Positions 28,335 to 37,765 of a stretch of 64,000 nt of DNA are shown here, piece by piece (positions within the stretch are counted from its first letter, which is position 1; each line of letters starts with the position of its first letter). The translations under genes were made by a program, and so were the position numbers. The DNA is from Dermatophilus congolensis (GTDB taxonomy: Bacteria; Actinomycetota; Actinomycetes; Actinomycetales; Dermatophilaceae). Location of the stretch: positions 1,426,001-1,490,000 of the forward strand of contig NZ_UFYA01000001.1 of the NCBI RefSeq assembly GCF_900447215.1, in the 5' to 3' direction. The notes below the pieces were generated by a model, which was given only the letters and a program-made list of their open reading frames with translations, was not told where the DNA came from and did no database searches.

Positions 28335-29732
28335 ATGGCTGATCACTTTGATGTTGTTGTTCTTGGAGCCGGCCCTGGTGGGTATGTGGCGGCTATTCGC
28401 GCGGCTCAGCTGGGTAAGTCGGTCGCGGTTATTGAGAAGAAGTATTGGGGTGGTGTTTGCCTCAACGTTGGTTGTATCCCCAGCAAGGCGTTGCTGAAGA
28501 ACGCTGAGTTGGCGCACACGCTGACCAAGGAGAAGAAGAAGTACGGGATTGAGGGCGACGCGACGATGTCGTTCGGCCCGACGCACAAGCGTTCTCGTCA
28601 GGTAAGTGCAGGCATCGTTAAGGGTGTCCACTTCCTGATGAAGAAGAACAAGATCACGGAGATTGATGGGTGGGGCACGCTGCAGGCGGGCAACACGATT
28701 TCGGTGGAGGCTGAGGATGGCTCCACGCGTGAGGTTACGTACGGTGACTTGATCATTGCCACTGGTGCGACGGTGCGCACGATGGGCATTGAGCTGAGTA
28801 AGAACGTGGTCAGCTACGAGGAGCAGATCCTCGATGAGAACTTGCCTAAGAGCATCATCATCGGTGGTTCTGGTGCGATTGGTGTCGAGTTCGCTTACGT
28901 GATGGCGAACTTCGGTGTCGATGTGACGATTGTGGAGTTCGTGGACCGTATGGTTCCGACCGAGGATGCTGACGTCTCTAAGGAACTGGCGCGTCACTAC
29001 AAGAAGCTCGGCGTGAAGGTTATGACGGGCACCAAGGTCGAGTCTGTGGAAGACACAGGTTCGGGTGTGAAGGTGACGGTTTCGCCGGCTGCTGGTGGCC
29101 AGTCGCAGGTCTTGGAGGCCGAGCGGATGCTGTGTGCGTTCGGTTTTGCTCCGCGCACTGAGGGTTATGGGTTGGAGAACCTTGGTGTCAAGCTTACTGA
29201 GCGCGGCGCGATCGAGGTTGATGACTTCATGCGCACGAACGTTGAGCACGTGTATGCCATTGGTGACGTGACGGCGAAGATGATGTTGGCTCACGTTGCT
29301 GAGGCGATGGGCATTGTCGCTGCGGAGACCATCGCTGGTGCTGAGACCATGCCGATTGATTACCAGACGATTCCGCGTGCTACTTACTGCCACCCGCAGA
29401 TCGCTTCGATGGGTCTGTCGGAGCAGCAGGCTAAGGATGCCGGCTACGACGTGAAGACTTCTTCGTTCCCGTTCTCGGCCAACGGTAAGGCGCAGGGTCT
29501 TGGTGAGGGTGTTGGTTTCGTGAAGGTGATCGCTGACGCGGCGCACAACGAGATTCTTGGTGTGTCGATGATCGGTCCGGACGTGACTGAGCTTCTGCCT
29601 GCGGCGAACGTGGCTGTGCAGTGGGATCTGACTGCTGATGAGGTCAGTCGCACTGTTTTCGCTCACCCGACGTTGGGTGAGGCGCTCAAGGAGGCTATGC
29701 ACGGTATCGCTGGCCACATGATCAACCTCTGA
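28335..29732 (+). CDS. lpdA: Dihydrolipoamide dehydrogenase (E3)
   Basis: A 465-residue flavoprotein that reoxidises dihydrolipoamide in pyruvate/2-oxoglutarate dehydrogenase (and, in actinobacteria, an antioxidant relay). Visible are FAD-binding [14 protein letters not shown], the redox disulfide [13 protein letters not shown], the NAD-binding [29 protein letters not shown] and the C-terminal HPTLGEAL, whose His is the active-site base. Length is normal. Codon choice is closer to average than in its neighbours, consistent with high expression. Monocistronic: leaderless-type promoter and its own terminator. Confidence 0.95.
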   Translation: MADHFDVVVLGAGPGGYVAAIRAAQLGKSVAVIEKKYWGGVCLNVGCIPSKALLKNAELAHTLTKEKKKYGIEGDATMSFGPTHKRSRQVSAGIVKGVHFLMKKNKITEIDGWGTLQAGNTISVEAEDGSTREVTYGDLIIATGATVRTMGIELSKNVVSYEEQILDENLPKSIIIGGSGAIGVEFAYVMANFGVDVTIVEFVDRMVPTEDADVSKELARHYKKLGVKVMTGTKVESVEDTGSGVKVTVSPAAGGQSQVLEAERMLCAFGFAPRTEGYGLENLGVKLTERGAIEVDDFMRTNVEHVYAIGDVTAKMMLAHVAEAMGIVAAETIAGAETMPIDYQTIPRATYCHPQIASMGLSEQQAKDAGYDVKTSSFPFSANGKAQGLGEGVGFVKVIADAAHNEILGVSMIGPDVTELLPAANVAVQWDLTADEVSRTVFAHPTLGEALKEAMHGIAGHMINL

Positions 29733-29745
29733 TCTGTCGGTGTTG

Positions 29746-29780
29746 AAGGCGGCCATTCACTTTTGGTGGGTGGCCGCCTT
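29746..29780 (+). terminator. Terminator after lpd
   Basis: A 10-bp perfect inverted repeat (AAGGCGGCCA at 29746-29755, TGGCCGCCTT at 29771-29780) starts 13 nt after the lpd stop. Confidence 0.7.
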
Positions 29781-29826
29781 GGTCATGTTCCGGCGCTGGG
29801 GTGGATGTGGATGTGATCATGGGGGT

Positions 29827-31380
29827 ATGGCTGATACGGGAGCATCGTTGGAGTCCGGAGCTGGCGCGCAGCAGTCGGGAGTAAAGAGGGAGCAGGAGGC
29901 GGTGTCTGAGCACCGCAGCAGGCCTAAATCGCAGGCGTTTGTTGAGTTCATGGCCTCGGGGTGGGCGCCTCGCCAGGAGTCGTTGCCGCAGTTGGCGGAG
30001 TCGGCTCGGTGGGCGGCTGCGCGGCGTGAGGCGTTGTCGGCTGCTTTTCCTGGTGAGCGGTTGGTGATTCCTGCTGGTGGTTTTAAGGTGCGGAACAACG
30101 ACTGTGATTATCTTTTCCGTCCGCATAGCGCATTCGCGCATATGACTGGTTTGGGGGCGGATCGGGAACCGGATGCGGTATTGGTGTTGGAGCCGCGGGC
30201 CGAGGGTGGGCATGAGTCGGTGTTGTATGCGCGGCCGTTGCTACCGCGGGACAGTGAGGCGTCGTTTTCGGATTCGCGGTACGGAGAGTTTTGGGTGGGT
30301 GCTGCCCCGACGTTGGAGTCGTTGGCTGCAGAGTTGGGTATGTCGACAGCGCATTTGGATCAGTTTGGTGATGCTGTCGGTAAGGACCTCGGGGCGGTGT
30401 CGTTGCGAGTGTTGACCGGTGTTGATCCGGTGATGGATGAGCAGGTGGCGAAGGCTCGTCGGGATAGCGCAGATGCGCAGCTGCTTGAGTCTGCTGCTGA
30501 GGTGGATCGCCAGCTGGAAGTGAAGCTGTCGACGATGCGTCTGGTGAAAGACGAGTGGGAGATCAGCCAGATGCGTGAGGCGGTCGCGGCTACGGATACG
30601 GCATTTGCGGCGGTGGTGCGTCAGTTCCCGGAGGCGGTGCGCCGTGGTCGTGGTGAGCGCTGGATCGAGGGAACGTTTGGTTTGTATGCGCGGCATGCGG
30701 GTAACGGGGTTGGTTATGACTCGATCTGCGCCGCGGGTGACCATGCAAACACGTTGCATTGGATTAAAAACACCGGTGAGGTCCGACAGGGGGATCTGGT
30801 GTTGATTGATGCCGGTGTGGAGGTTGATTCGCTCTTTACTGCGGATATCACACGGACTTTGCCGGTGAATGGGCGGTTTTCTCCTGCGCAGCGGAAAGTC
30901 TATGAGGCTGTGTTGGAGGCGCAAGAAGCGGGTATCGCCGCGGCTAAGCCGGGGGCAACGTTCAAGGATGTGCATGAGGCAGCGATCGCGGTGATCGCTA
31001 GGTATTGCGAGCAGTGGGGTTTGTTGCCTGAGGGAGTGAATGCGCAGCGCAGTTTGCAGCCAGATGGCCAGTGGCATCGTCGTTGGATGGTGCATGGAAC
31101 CAGCCACCATTTGGGTCTGGATGTGCATGACTGTCAGCAGGCATTGCGTGAGGACTATATGGACGGCACCCTCGTGCCGGGCATGGTCTTGACGGTGGAG
31201 CCGGGGTTGTATTTCAAGGCTGATGACGAGTTGGTTCCCGAAGAGTTCCGTGGGGTTGGTGCGCGGATCGAAGATGACATTGTTATCACTGCTGAGGGAT
31301 GCGAAAGCCTGTCGAAGTTGCCGCGTTCGGTGGATGAGGTTGAGGCCTGGATGGCTCCTCTTCTAGCTGGAGATGCGTGA
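29827..31380 (+). CDS. pepP: Xaa-Pro aminopeptidase (aminopeptidase P, M24B)
   Basis: A 517-residue metallopeptidase that removes an N-terminal residue preceding proline. It has the AMP N-terminal domain (FLFRPHSAFAHMTG-like segment near residue 95) and the pita-bread domain with the di-metal ligands in LIDAGVEVDSLFTADITRT (two Asp), HGTSHHLGLDVHD (His), LTVEPGLY (Glu) and ARIEDDI (Glu). Length fits the family. The ATG at 29827 follows GATCAT plus GGGGGT, a weak leaderless-like arrangement without a proper ribosome-binding site. Confidence 0.92.
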   Translation: MADTGASLESGAGAQQSGVKREQEAVSEHRSRPKSQAFVEFMASGWAPRQESLPQLAESARWAAARREALSAAFPGERLVIPAGGFKVRNNDCDYLFRPHSAFAHMTGLGADREPDAVLVLEPRAEGGHESVLYARPLLPRDSEASFSDSRYGEFWVGAAPTLESLAAELGMSTAHLDQFGDAVGKDLGAVSLRVLTGVDPVMDEQVAKARRDSADAQLLESAAEVDRQLEVKLSTMRLVKDEWEISQMREAVAATDTAFAAVVRQFPEAVRRGRGERWIEGTFGLYARHAGNGVGYDSICAAGDHANTLHWIKNTGEVRQGDLVLIDAGVEVDSLFTADITRTLPVNGRFSPAQRKVYEAVLEAQEAGIAAAKPGATFKDVHEAAIAVIARYCEQWGLLPEGVNAQRSLQPDGQWHRRWMVHGTSHHLGLDVHDCQQALREDYMDGTLVPGMVLTVEPGLYFKADDELVPEEFRGVGARIEDDIVITAEGCESLSKLPRSVDEVEAWMAPLLAGDA

Positions 31381-31577
31381 TCGGCGGGTTTATTCCGTTG
31401 TGGAATCGTTGAGTGGTTTTGAGTGTTGAACGGGTCGTCGGCGTCGCTGTTGCGGTGTTCGTGTCTATGCTCGTGCCGCGCGGGCACGGGTGGGTGACGT
31501 GTTTGTGGCCGTGACGCCGCCGCTTGTTTGCCTTTGTTATTGACCACGCTTTTGCCTTGAGAACAGGACGGATATTT

Positions 31578-32237
31578 ATGTCGCAACAGCCTTCTGCAGG
31601 TCAGGAGATCCTCAATCTTGAGTTCCCTCAGTCGTTGGCGTTGTTCGACCGGTATGCGGATGCGCAGAAGGCCGTGGATTTTTTGTCTGATGAGCAGTTC
31701 CCGGTGCAGAACGTGATGATTGTGGGTACGGACTTGCGTCAGGTGGAGCGAGTGACTGGGCGTTTGACGTGGCCGAAGGTGCTTGGTGGTGGTGTCCTGT
31801 CGGGCATGTGGATGGGTTTGTTTGTCGGGTTGATTTTGTCGATGTTTGAGGGTGGGGCGACGTTGGGTTTGATCGGTATGGCTGTGGGGGCTGGGGCGGT
31901 TTTCGGTTTTATTTGGGCAGGTCTGGGATATTCGATGTCTCGTGGTCGGCGTGATTTCACGTCGGTGAGCCAGGTTGTGGCCACGAAGTATGAGCTGTTG
32001 GTTGAGCATCGGGCCTTTGGTGAGGCGCAGGCGTTGTTGTCGAAGATGGATGGTGTGCGGGGCGCTTTGGTTACTGCTGGGGAGCCTAAGCGTGTGCAGG
32101 CTCGCCCAAATCCGTTTGAGGGGATGTACGGGCAGAAGATTGATGCCTCGAAGCCGGTCGCGTCGAGTGATTCGGCGCAGCCTGCTGCGGGATCGTCGGC
32201 GGATTCTCCAGGTGCTGATGACACATCAGCTAAGTGA
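31578..32237 (+). CDS. General stress protein (YflT-like) with glycine-zipper membrane region
   Basis: A 219-residue protein. The N-terminal half has the general-stress/YflT-type domain (LFDRYADAQKAVDFLSDEQFP, then VMIVGTDLRQVERVTGRLTW). Two closely spaced Gly-rich hydrophobic helices follow (about residues 73-120), and the C-terminus is a Pro/Ser/Asp-rich disordered tail. Such proteins are found in many actinobacteria (Rv1234-like); function unknown. The ATG at 31578 follows AGGACGG about 8 nt upstream. It is convergent with the CitE-like gene. Confidence 0.78.
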   Translation: MSQQPSAGQEILNLEFPQSLALFDRYADAQKAVDFLSDEQFPVQNVMIVGTDLRQVERVTGRLTWPKVLGGGVLSGMWMGLFVGLILSMFEGGATLGLIGMAVGAGAVFGFIWAGLGYSMSRGRRDFTSVSQVVATKYELLVEHRAFGEAQALLSKMDGVRGALVTAGEPKRVQARPNPFEGMYGQKIDASKPVASSDSAQPAAGSSADSPGADDTSAK

Positions 32238-32291
32238 GGTTGAGGGGCTGGTCTTACGGGGCTGGCCCCTTGGCGTGGGTGGTGGCGTGGT

Positions 32292-33185
32292 TTAAGGGGT
32301 GGTGTCGTTTTCGAGGGCGGTGATGGCCTCGGCGAGGGTGAGTGTGCGGCGGGCGGCATCGACGTGAAGTTGTTCGATCATGCGGCCGTTGTGGGTGGCG
32401 ATGCCAGCTCCGTCGGCGGCGTCCCAGGCATCGATGATGGCGTGTGCTTGTTCGATGTGTGCGGGAGTGGGGCTGAAGATTTCGTTGGCTGCCGCGATGT
32501 GATTGGGGTGGATGAGTGTTTTGCCGTCGAATCCCATCTGGCGTGCCATCGTTGCTTCGGTTACGAAGCCGTCGTGGTCGTGAATGTTGTTGTGGACGGC
32601 ATCGAGAATTGCGATTTTCGCGGCGCGGGCTGCCAGCACTGCCCAGGACATGGCTGCCATGAGCGGGGCGCGGCCGGGGATGTCTTCGGCGTGGAGTTCT
32701 TTAATGAGGTCGTTTGACCCCATGACGAGGGCGTGCAGGCGTGGGGATGCGGTAGCGATGCTGGGTGCGTTGAGCACTCCGAGTGGGGTTTCACACATGG
32801 CCCAGATCGCGGTGGTGGGTTGGGCGTGTGCTGCTTCGAGAGCGGCGCAAATGGCGTGGATTTCTTCGGCGGTGTTGATTTTGGGGATGGCGATGGCGTC
32901 GGGGGCGGCGGCTGCTGCGGCAGCGATGTCGTCGTGGTGCCAGGGTGTGTTGATTGCGTTGACGCGGATGATCAGTTCACGGCGTCCGTATTTTCCTGAC
33001 TGTGTGGCGGCGCAGGCTGCTTCGCGGGCAGCTGGTTTGTTTTCTGGTGCGACGGCGTCTTCGAGGTCGAAGATGATGCTGTCGCAGGGCAGAGTGGTTG
33101 CTTTTTCCAGTGCGCGGGGGTTGGAGGCGGGCATGTAGAGCACTGACCGGCGTGGCCGCAGGGTGGGTTCGGGTGTTGTCGCCAT
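32292..33185 (-). CDS. HpcH/HpaI-family CoA ester lyase (CitE-like)
   Basis: A 297-residue TIM-barrel lyase. RRSVLYMPASNPRALEKA at the N-terminus, SIIFDLEDAVAPENK (metal-binding Glu/Asp), the WAMCETPLGVLNA segment and GFDGKTLIHPNHI are standard for the citryl/malyl-CoA lyase family. It is a free-standing CitE-like protein: no citrate lyase subunits are nearby, so the substrate could be (S)-citramalyl-CoA or malyl-CoA. The ATG at 33185 has AAAGG about 9 nt upstream. Confidence 0.88.
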   Translation of the reverse strand: MATTPEPTLRPRRSVLYMPASNPRALEKATTLPCDSIIFDLEDAVAPENKPAAREAACAATQSGKYGRRELIIRVNAINTPWHHDDIAAAAAAAPDAIAIPKINTAEEIHAICAALEAAHAQPTTAIWAMCETPLGVLNAPSIATASPRLHALVMGSNDLIKELHAEDIPGRAPLMAAMSWAVLAARAAKIAILDAVHNNIHDHDGFVTEATMARQMGFDGKTLIHPNHIAAANEIFSPTPAHIEQAHAIIDAWDAADGAGIATHNGRMIEQLHVDAARRTLTLAEAITALENDTTP

Positions 33186-33357
33186 GTGGGGGCGGCCTTT
33201 CGTTGACCGAGTTTCGTTGTGGGGGTGTCTAGTCAGGTTATCGGTATCGCGGGGGTGTCTTTGGTGAAGTGAGGTGTTTCCTTGCGTGGGTGAGGAAGCT
33301 GGATACGCTGGGGTTTTACCCCGAGCCGCTCAGACAGCAGAACAGTAAAGGTGAGGA

Positions 33358-34032
33358 ATGTTACTGACGGGTGTGTCGGTTTTGATGGGTGGCGCAGTGG
33401 CTGCTGGAGGTGCTGGCGGCGGGATGACGCAGTGGATTGTCGGCATCATGGAGGCGTTGGGGGCGCCAGGGGCTGGGCTTCTTGTTGCGTTGGAGAATGT
33501 TTTTCCGCCGATTCCCAGTGAGGTGATTTTGCCGTTGGCTGGTTTCACTGCCAGTCAGGGCACGTTGTCACTGATGTCAGCGATTGTGTGGACTTCTGTC
33601 GGTTCGCTGGTTGGGGCGTGGGCGCTGTATGCGCTGGGTGTGGTTCTCGGGCGAGATCGGTTGTTCCGTTTTTTTGACTGGATGCCGTTGGTGGATGTTG
33701 AGGACATTGAGAAGGCTGAGGCGTGGTTTAACCGGTATGGCTATTCGGTGGTGTTTTTTGGCCGGATGCTTCCTCTTATTCGCAGTCTCATTTCGATTCC
33801 GGCTGGTTTGTCGCGGATGCCGTTGCTGCAGTTTTCTGTGTTCTCGCTGGTGGGTAGCGCCTTGTGGAATTCGGTGTTGATTTATGCCGGGTTCGCGTTG
33901 GGTGAGAGGTGGGATCAGGTAGAGCAGTACGTGGGGTATCTGCAGTATGTGGTGATCGCTGCGATTGTGGCTTTCATTGGCTGGTATTTGGTGCGGTATT
34001 TCCGTAAGCATCGCGCTGATGGGAATGTGTGA
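33358..34032 (+). CDS. DedA family membrane protein
   Basis: A 224-residue polytopic protein of the DedA/VTT superfamily, members of which act in lipid-carrier (undecaprenyl phosphate) or lipid translocation. Characteristic elements are ENVFPPIPSEVILPLAGF near residue 45 and FFGRMLPLIRSLISIPAG near residue 145, with membrane helices around them. The ATG at 33358 is preceded by AAAGGTGAGGA. A second, shorter DedA-like protein is encoded at 56.5 kb. Confidence 0.9.
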   Translation: MLLTGVSVLMGGAVAAGGAGGGMTQWIVGIMEALGAPGAGLLVALENVFPPIPSEVILPLAGFTASQGTLSLMSAIVWTSVGSLVGAWALYALGVVLGRDRLFRFFDWMPLVDVEDIEKAEAWFNRYGYSVVFFGRMLPLIRSLISIPAGLSRMPLLQFSVFSLVGSALWNSVLIYAGFALGERWDQVEQYVGYLQYVVIAAIVAFIGWYLVRYFRKHRADGNV

Positions 34033-34163
34033 GGGTGTCTGTTGTTGGAGTGCGTGGTGTAGCTACCAGTGGCGGTGTGGTTGCTGCTGGTGCGTGCCTT
34101 CGTGGTGACCGGTATCGCGTGCTGCTGCCTGTCTCCGTGAACGAACCGTGCCCTCGTCGTCGT

Positions 34164-34169
34164 TACTCT
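34164..34169 (+). promoter_or_regulatory. Leaderless-type -10 hexamer of the MgtE-like gene
   Basis: TACTCT is followed by 7 nt and the GTG at 34177. Confidence 0.4.
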
Positions 34170-34176
34170 GGTTGTT

Positions 34177-35472
34177 GTGCCCTCGAACACACGCGTTTTC
34201 GTCGCCCGCCTCGTCGGTCTTTCCGTTTTTGACCCTATCGGTGATCAGGTCGGTATCGTCCGTGACGTCATCGTCATGTTCAGCGCCGCACGGCGACATC
34301 CGCGCGCCGTGGGTCTTGTGGTGGAAGTGCCTGGTCGGCGGCGCGTGTTCATGCCGATGACACGCGTCACCTCGATGGATGCTGGGCAGATCATCTCTAC
34401 CGGCCTGGTGAATTTGCGGCGTTTTGAGCAGCGCAGCGGTGAGGTCATGGTTGTTGCTGAGCTTTTTGACCGGACGGTTACGGCTCGTGAGCCAGGGGCT
34501 GACCCGTATTCGGCGATCATCGAAGACATCGCGATCGAGAAGGTTCGCGCCAGGGAATGGACGATCGAGAAAGTTTTTGTCCGCAAAGTTCCTAAAGGTG
34601 GGCAGCGCTCGGGCTTTGGGGAGTCCCTGGGGCTGCGGCGTCGGCGTGGTGAAACGTTGCTGCTGGACATTGATCAGGTCGCTGGATTGCGAGCGCTGGC
34701 GGTGAATCAGGGGGCTGATCTGCTTCTTGAGGGTTATGACGATGTCAAGGCTGCGGACTTGGCGGAGATGATTCGTGAGTTGAAGCCGTTGCGGCGGGTG
34801 CAGGTGGCTTCGGCGCTTCCTGATGAAAAGCTCGCGGATGTGTTGGAGGAGCTTCCTGAGGATGATCGGGTTGAGGTGCTTTCTTCGCTTTCTGGTAATC
34901 GGGCCGCTGATGTCCTTGAGGCGATGCAGCCTGATGATGCTGCGGATTTGTTGGGTGAGCTGACTCCGGATGCGCAGGAGCGTTATTTGCGTCTTATGGA
35001 GCCTGATGATGCTGAGGATCTTCGTCGTCTGTTGGTGTATGAAGAGGACACTGCTGGTGGTTTGATGACGACCGAGCCGCTTATTCTTCCCCCTGAGGCG
35101 ACGGTGGCTGAAGCGTTGGCGTATGTTCGTCGGCAGGAGATCCCGCCGGCTTTGGCTGCTGCGGTTTTTGTGTGCCGGGCTCCTCAGGAAACTCCGACGG
35201 GTAAGTATCTTGGCCTCGTTCATTTTCAGCGTTTGTTACGTGAACCTCCAACGACAGCTATCGGTTCTGCGTTGGATACGGGTATTGAACCTGTTTGTCC
35301 TAGTGCCTCTCTTATGGATGTCACGCGGGAGTTGGCGACGTACAACATGATGGCTTTGCCTGTTGCTGACGAGGATGGACATTTGCTTGGGGCGGTGTCC
35401 GTTGATGACGTCATCGACAAACTTCTACCTAATGACTGGCGTGACGACCGACACGAGGTGACGCATGGCTGA
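34177..35472 (+). CDS. Soluble MgtE N-domain/CBS protein with PRC-barrel-like start
   Basis: A 431-residue protein. The N-terminal 150 residues resemble a PRC-barrel region (FDPIGDQVGIVRDVIVMF). Residues about 180-290 form the helical MgtE_N domain (LEELPEDDRVEVLSSL, AMQPDDAADLLGEL), and two CBS motifs follow (LMTTEPLILPPEATVAEAL and ALPVADEDGHLLGAVSVDDVID). The MgtE channel helices are missing, so this is a magnesium/nucleotide-sensing protein rather than a transporter; the same architecture is known from mycobacteria (Rv1232c). It overlaps the DUF1003 gene by 8 nt, so the two are translationally coupled. Confidence 0.85.
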   Translation: MPSNTRVFVARLVGLSVFDPIGDQVGIVRDVIVMFSAARRHPRAVGLVVEVPGRRRVFMPMTRVTSMDAGQIISTGLVNLRRFEQRSGEVMVVAELFDRTVTAREPGADPYSAIIEDIAIEKVRAREWTIEKVFVRKVPKGGQRSGFGESLGLRRRRGETLLLDIDQVAGLRALAVNQGADLLLEGYDDVKAADLAEMIRELKPLRRVQVASALPDEKLADVLEELPEDDRVEVLSSLSGNRAADVLEAMQPDDAADLLGELTPDAQERYLRLMEPDDAEDLRRLLVYEEDTAGGLMTTEPLILPPEATVAEALAYVRRQEIPPALAAAVFVCRAPQETPTGKYLGLVHFQRLLREPPTTAIGSALDTGIEPVCPSASLMDVTRELATYNMMALPVADEDGHLLGAVSVDDVIDKLLPNDWRDDRHEVTHG

Positions 35473-36076
35473 GCAGAAGCGAACGGCCCGTCTGGACCAG
35501 CCGCAGGAGATCCGTGCCGCGTGGCTGCGTCGTCCGAAGATGTTTCGTGAGGGTTCTTTTGGTGTTGCTGCGGAGGGGTTTGCTCGGTTTATGGGCACTC
35601 CGCAGTTCCTTGTGTGGATGACGATTTTCTGTGCGGTGTGGCTGGCGTGGAACACGTTTATGCCTGAGGAAGTGCAGTTTGATCCGCGCTCTTTGAACTA
35701 CACGTTGTTGACGCTTATTTTGTCGCTGCAGGCTTCGTATGCTGCGCCGTTGCTGCTTTTGGCTCAGAATCGCCAGGACGACCGGGACCGGGTCATTGCT
35801 GAGCAGGACCGTGCTCGTGATGAACGCAACCTTGCTGACACTGAGTATTTGACTCGGGAGGTGGCTTCACTTCGGATGGCTTTGGGCGAGACGGTAACTC
35901 GTGATTATCTGCGCTCTGAGCTGCGTGATCTTCTTGAAGAAATTCGCAGTTTGGATGATGAGGAGTGCGAGAGCGTTCACCGTCGTAAGAAGCGGAAAAC
36001 GGGTAAGCGTCCTGGTGTTGCGCCCTCGGAGAATTCTCATGGGCACGAGCAGCTCAGTGATGAGGAGCGTGGGTGA
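35465..36076 (+). CDS. DUF1003 family membrane protein
   Basis: A 203-residue protein of the DUF1003 family: two transmembrane helices at about residues 48-66 and 78-100, the conserved FMGTPQFLVWMTIFCAVWL and LNYTLLTLILSLQASYAAP, followed by an Asp/Arg-rich coiled-coil (RQDDRDRVIAEQDRARDE) and a basic tail. The family is almost always coupled to the soluble MgtE-like protein upstream, as here, so the two probably form a complex at the membrane. Start ATG at 35465, with GAGGTG upstream inside the previous gene. Confidence 0.9.
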   Translation: MAEQKRTARLDQPQEIRAAWLRRPKMFREGSFGVAAEGFARFMGTPQFLVWMTIFCAVWLAWNTFMPEEVQFDPRSLNYTLLTLILSLQASYAAPLLLLAQNRQDDRDRVIAEQDRARDERNLADTEYLTREVASLRMALGETVTRDYLRSELRDLLEEIRSLDDEECESVHRRKKRKTGKRPGVAPSENSHGHEQLSDEERG

Positions 36077-36104
36077 GTCGTTCAACGGGGTGAGCTGGCA
36101 TCGC

Positions 36105-36110
36105 TAGGGT
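36105..36110 (+). promoter_or_regulatory. Leaderless-type -10 hexamer of mrp
   Basis: TAGGGT, 7 nt, then ATG at 36118. Confidence 0.45.
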
Positions 36111-36117
36111 GGTGGGC

Positions 36118-37251
36118 ATGCCTGTTCCCTCTCCTGAACAACTCATGGACGCGCTTTCACGCGTCGAAGACCCTGAGATTCACCGCCCGATCACCGAGCT
36201 CGGCATGGTCGAGAACATTTCGGTAGATGATGCAGGCGTCGTCACCACCACTATTTTGCTCACCGTGGCGGGATGCCCGTTGCAGTCCACGATTGAGAAG
36301 GAAGCCACTGAGGCGCTTTTGGCGTTGGAGGGCGTCACTTCGGTGTCGGTGACTCTGGGTGTGATGAATGATCAGCAGCGCAAAGATCTGGGCGCCAAGC
36401 TGCGTGGTGGCAAAACCGAGCGGGAGAATCCGTTCGCTCGGCCCGATAACTTGACCCGCATTTATGCGATTGCTTCTGGTAAGGGGGGTGTGGGGAAGTC
36501 GTCAGTGACGACCAACCTTGCTGCGGCGATGGCCAAGCAGGGCTTGAAGGTTGGCGTGCTCGATGCGGACATTTACGGTTTTTCGGTGCCGCGCATGATG
36601 GGGGTTTCTTACGCTCCTACGCAGGTTGATGACATGATCATGCCTCCGGAGGCTCATGGTGTGAAGGTCATGAGTGTGGGCATGTTTGTGCCTGAAGGGC
36701 AGCCTGTGGTGTGGCGTGGCCCGATGCTCCACCGGGCTATCCAACAGTTCCTCGCGGACGTGTATTGGGGTGACCTGGATGCCTTGTTGTTGGATCTTCC
36801 TCCGGGTACCGGTGATGTTGCTATTTCGATTGGGCAGCTTCTACCCAACGCTGAGATCGTGGTGGTGACCACGCCGCAGAGCGCTGCGGCTGAGGTGGCC
36901 GAGCGTGCTGGGTCGATCGCGGCTCAAACGAATCAGCGGGTTGTGGGCGTCGTTGAGAATATGGCGTGGCTACAGATGCCTGACGGTAGCCGAAATGAGA
37001 TTTTTGGCTCTGGAGGTGGCGCTACAGTGGCTGCTTCGCTGTCGGCCATTATGGGTGCTGAGGTTCCTCTGTTGGGTCAGGTTCCGATTGATGTGGCCCT
37101 GCGTGAGGGCGGGGACGCAGGTGCCCCGGTGGCGGTGTGTGCGCCAGATTCTCCTGCGGGTGCAGAACTGACCAAGATCGCTACCACCTTGGCTACCAGG
37201 GCCAGGGGTCTGGCTGGGCGCAAGCTTGGTGTTTCTGTGACGCCTCACTAA
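36118..37251 (+). CDS. mrp: Mrp/NBP35-family Fe-S cluster carrier ATPase
   Basis: A 377-residue P-loop ATPase that carries and delivers iron-sulfur clusters. The N-terminal MIP18/DUF59 domain (residues 1-95, ALSRVEDPEIHRPITELGM) is followed by the deviant Walker A SGKGGVGKSSVTTNL, DADIYGFSVPRMMG and LLDLPPGTGDVAIS. The CxxC found in many Mrp proteins is not evident after the ENMAWL segment, as in several actinobacterial members. Located after the MgtE-like/DUF1003 pair as in mycobacteria (Rv1229c). Confidence 0.92.
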   Translation: MPVPSPEQLMDALSRVEDPEIHRPITELGMVENISVDDAGVVTTTILLTVAGCPLQSTIEKEATEALLALEGVTSVSVTLGVMNDQQRKDLGAKLRGGKTERENPFARPDNLTRIYAIASGKGGVGKSSVTTNLAAAMAKQGLKVGVLDADIYGFSVPRMMGVSYAPTQVDDMIMPPEAHGVKVMSVGMFVPEGQPVVWRGPMLHRAIQQFLADVYWGDLDALLLDLPPGTGDVAISIGQLLPNAEIVVVTTPQSAAAEVAERAGSIAAQTNQRVVGVVENMAWLQMPDGSRNEIFGSGGGATVAASLSAIMGAEVPLLGQVPIDVALREGGDAGAPVAVCAPDSPAGAELTKIATTLATRARGLAGRKLGVSVTPH

Positions 37252-37267
37252 GCACGGTTGCTGGGCT

Positions 37268-37314
37268 GCGGGGTGTGGTGCCGAACGGTTGTTTGTTCGG
37301 CACCACACCCCCGC
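37268..37314. terminator. Bidirectional terminator between mrp and tatB
   Basis: A nearly perfect 19-bp inverted repeat (one bulged C) with an 8-nt loop, between convergent genes. Confidence 0.75.
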
Positions 37315-37318
37315 AGGT

Positions 37319-37708
37319 TTATGTGGCTTCGTTATCGAAGGGTGTGGGGCGATTCGGGTCGAAAGTCACTGAACGCACTGGAGTGCGGATTACGGCTTCT
37401 TCGAGCGGGGTGTCTTTCTGCTCACCGGTTTCTAGGAGGGCTTCACGCACGATACGGCGCGGGTCGTATTGGCGCGGGTCGTAGCTTTTCCAGTCGATGT
37501 CATCGAATTCTGGGCCCATTTGCTCGCGCAGCTGGTTTTTCGCCCCATCAGCGAACTGCTGCACCGAACGAACCCATTCACGTAGTTTCGCGGCATAGCC
37601 TGGCAGGCGTTCTGGGCCAATAAGCAGCATGGCTAGCACGAAGATGATGATGAATTCCCACCCGTTGATGGTGATCAGCTCCTTCGTGGCTATACCGGCG
37701 CGCGGCAA
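37319..37708 (-). CDS. tatB: Sec-independent (Tat) translocase subunit TatB
   Basis: Component of the twin-arginine translocase. INGWEFIIIFVLAMLLIGPERLP is the single N-terminal membrane helix and the conserved Gly-Pro hinge, followed by an amphipathic helix (YAAKLREWVRSVQQF) and an acidic tail. The start is odd: family members begin a few residues before INGWEF, but no ATG, GTG or TTG exists there. A perfect AAGGAG (37784-37779 region counted on the minus strand as 37684-37679) is followed by CTG, ATC, ACC and ATC codons. Either one of these is used, or the TTG at 37708 adds ten residues. It lies next to sigE as in mycobacteria. Confidence 0.85.
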   Translation of the reverse strand: MPRAGIATKELITINGWEFIIIFVLAMLLIGPERLPGYAAKLREWVRSVQQFADGAKNQLREQMGPEFDDIDWKSYDPRQYDPRRIVREALLETGEQKDTPLEEAVIRTPVRSVTFDPNRPTPFDNEAT

Positions 37709-37765
37709 TGACTGCGTGAGTCAGTACCGCTAGTTGCTCATAACCTACTGTGCGTACACACGGCA

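Noticed and set aside
34033-34176. Magnesium (M-box) riboswitch before the MgtE-like gene
   Set aside because: No conserved M-box blocks are visible, and TACTCT 7 nt before GTG suggests a leaderless start.
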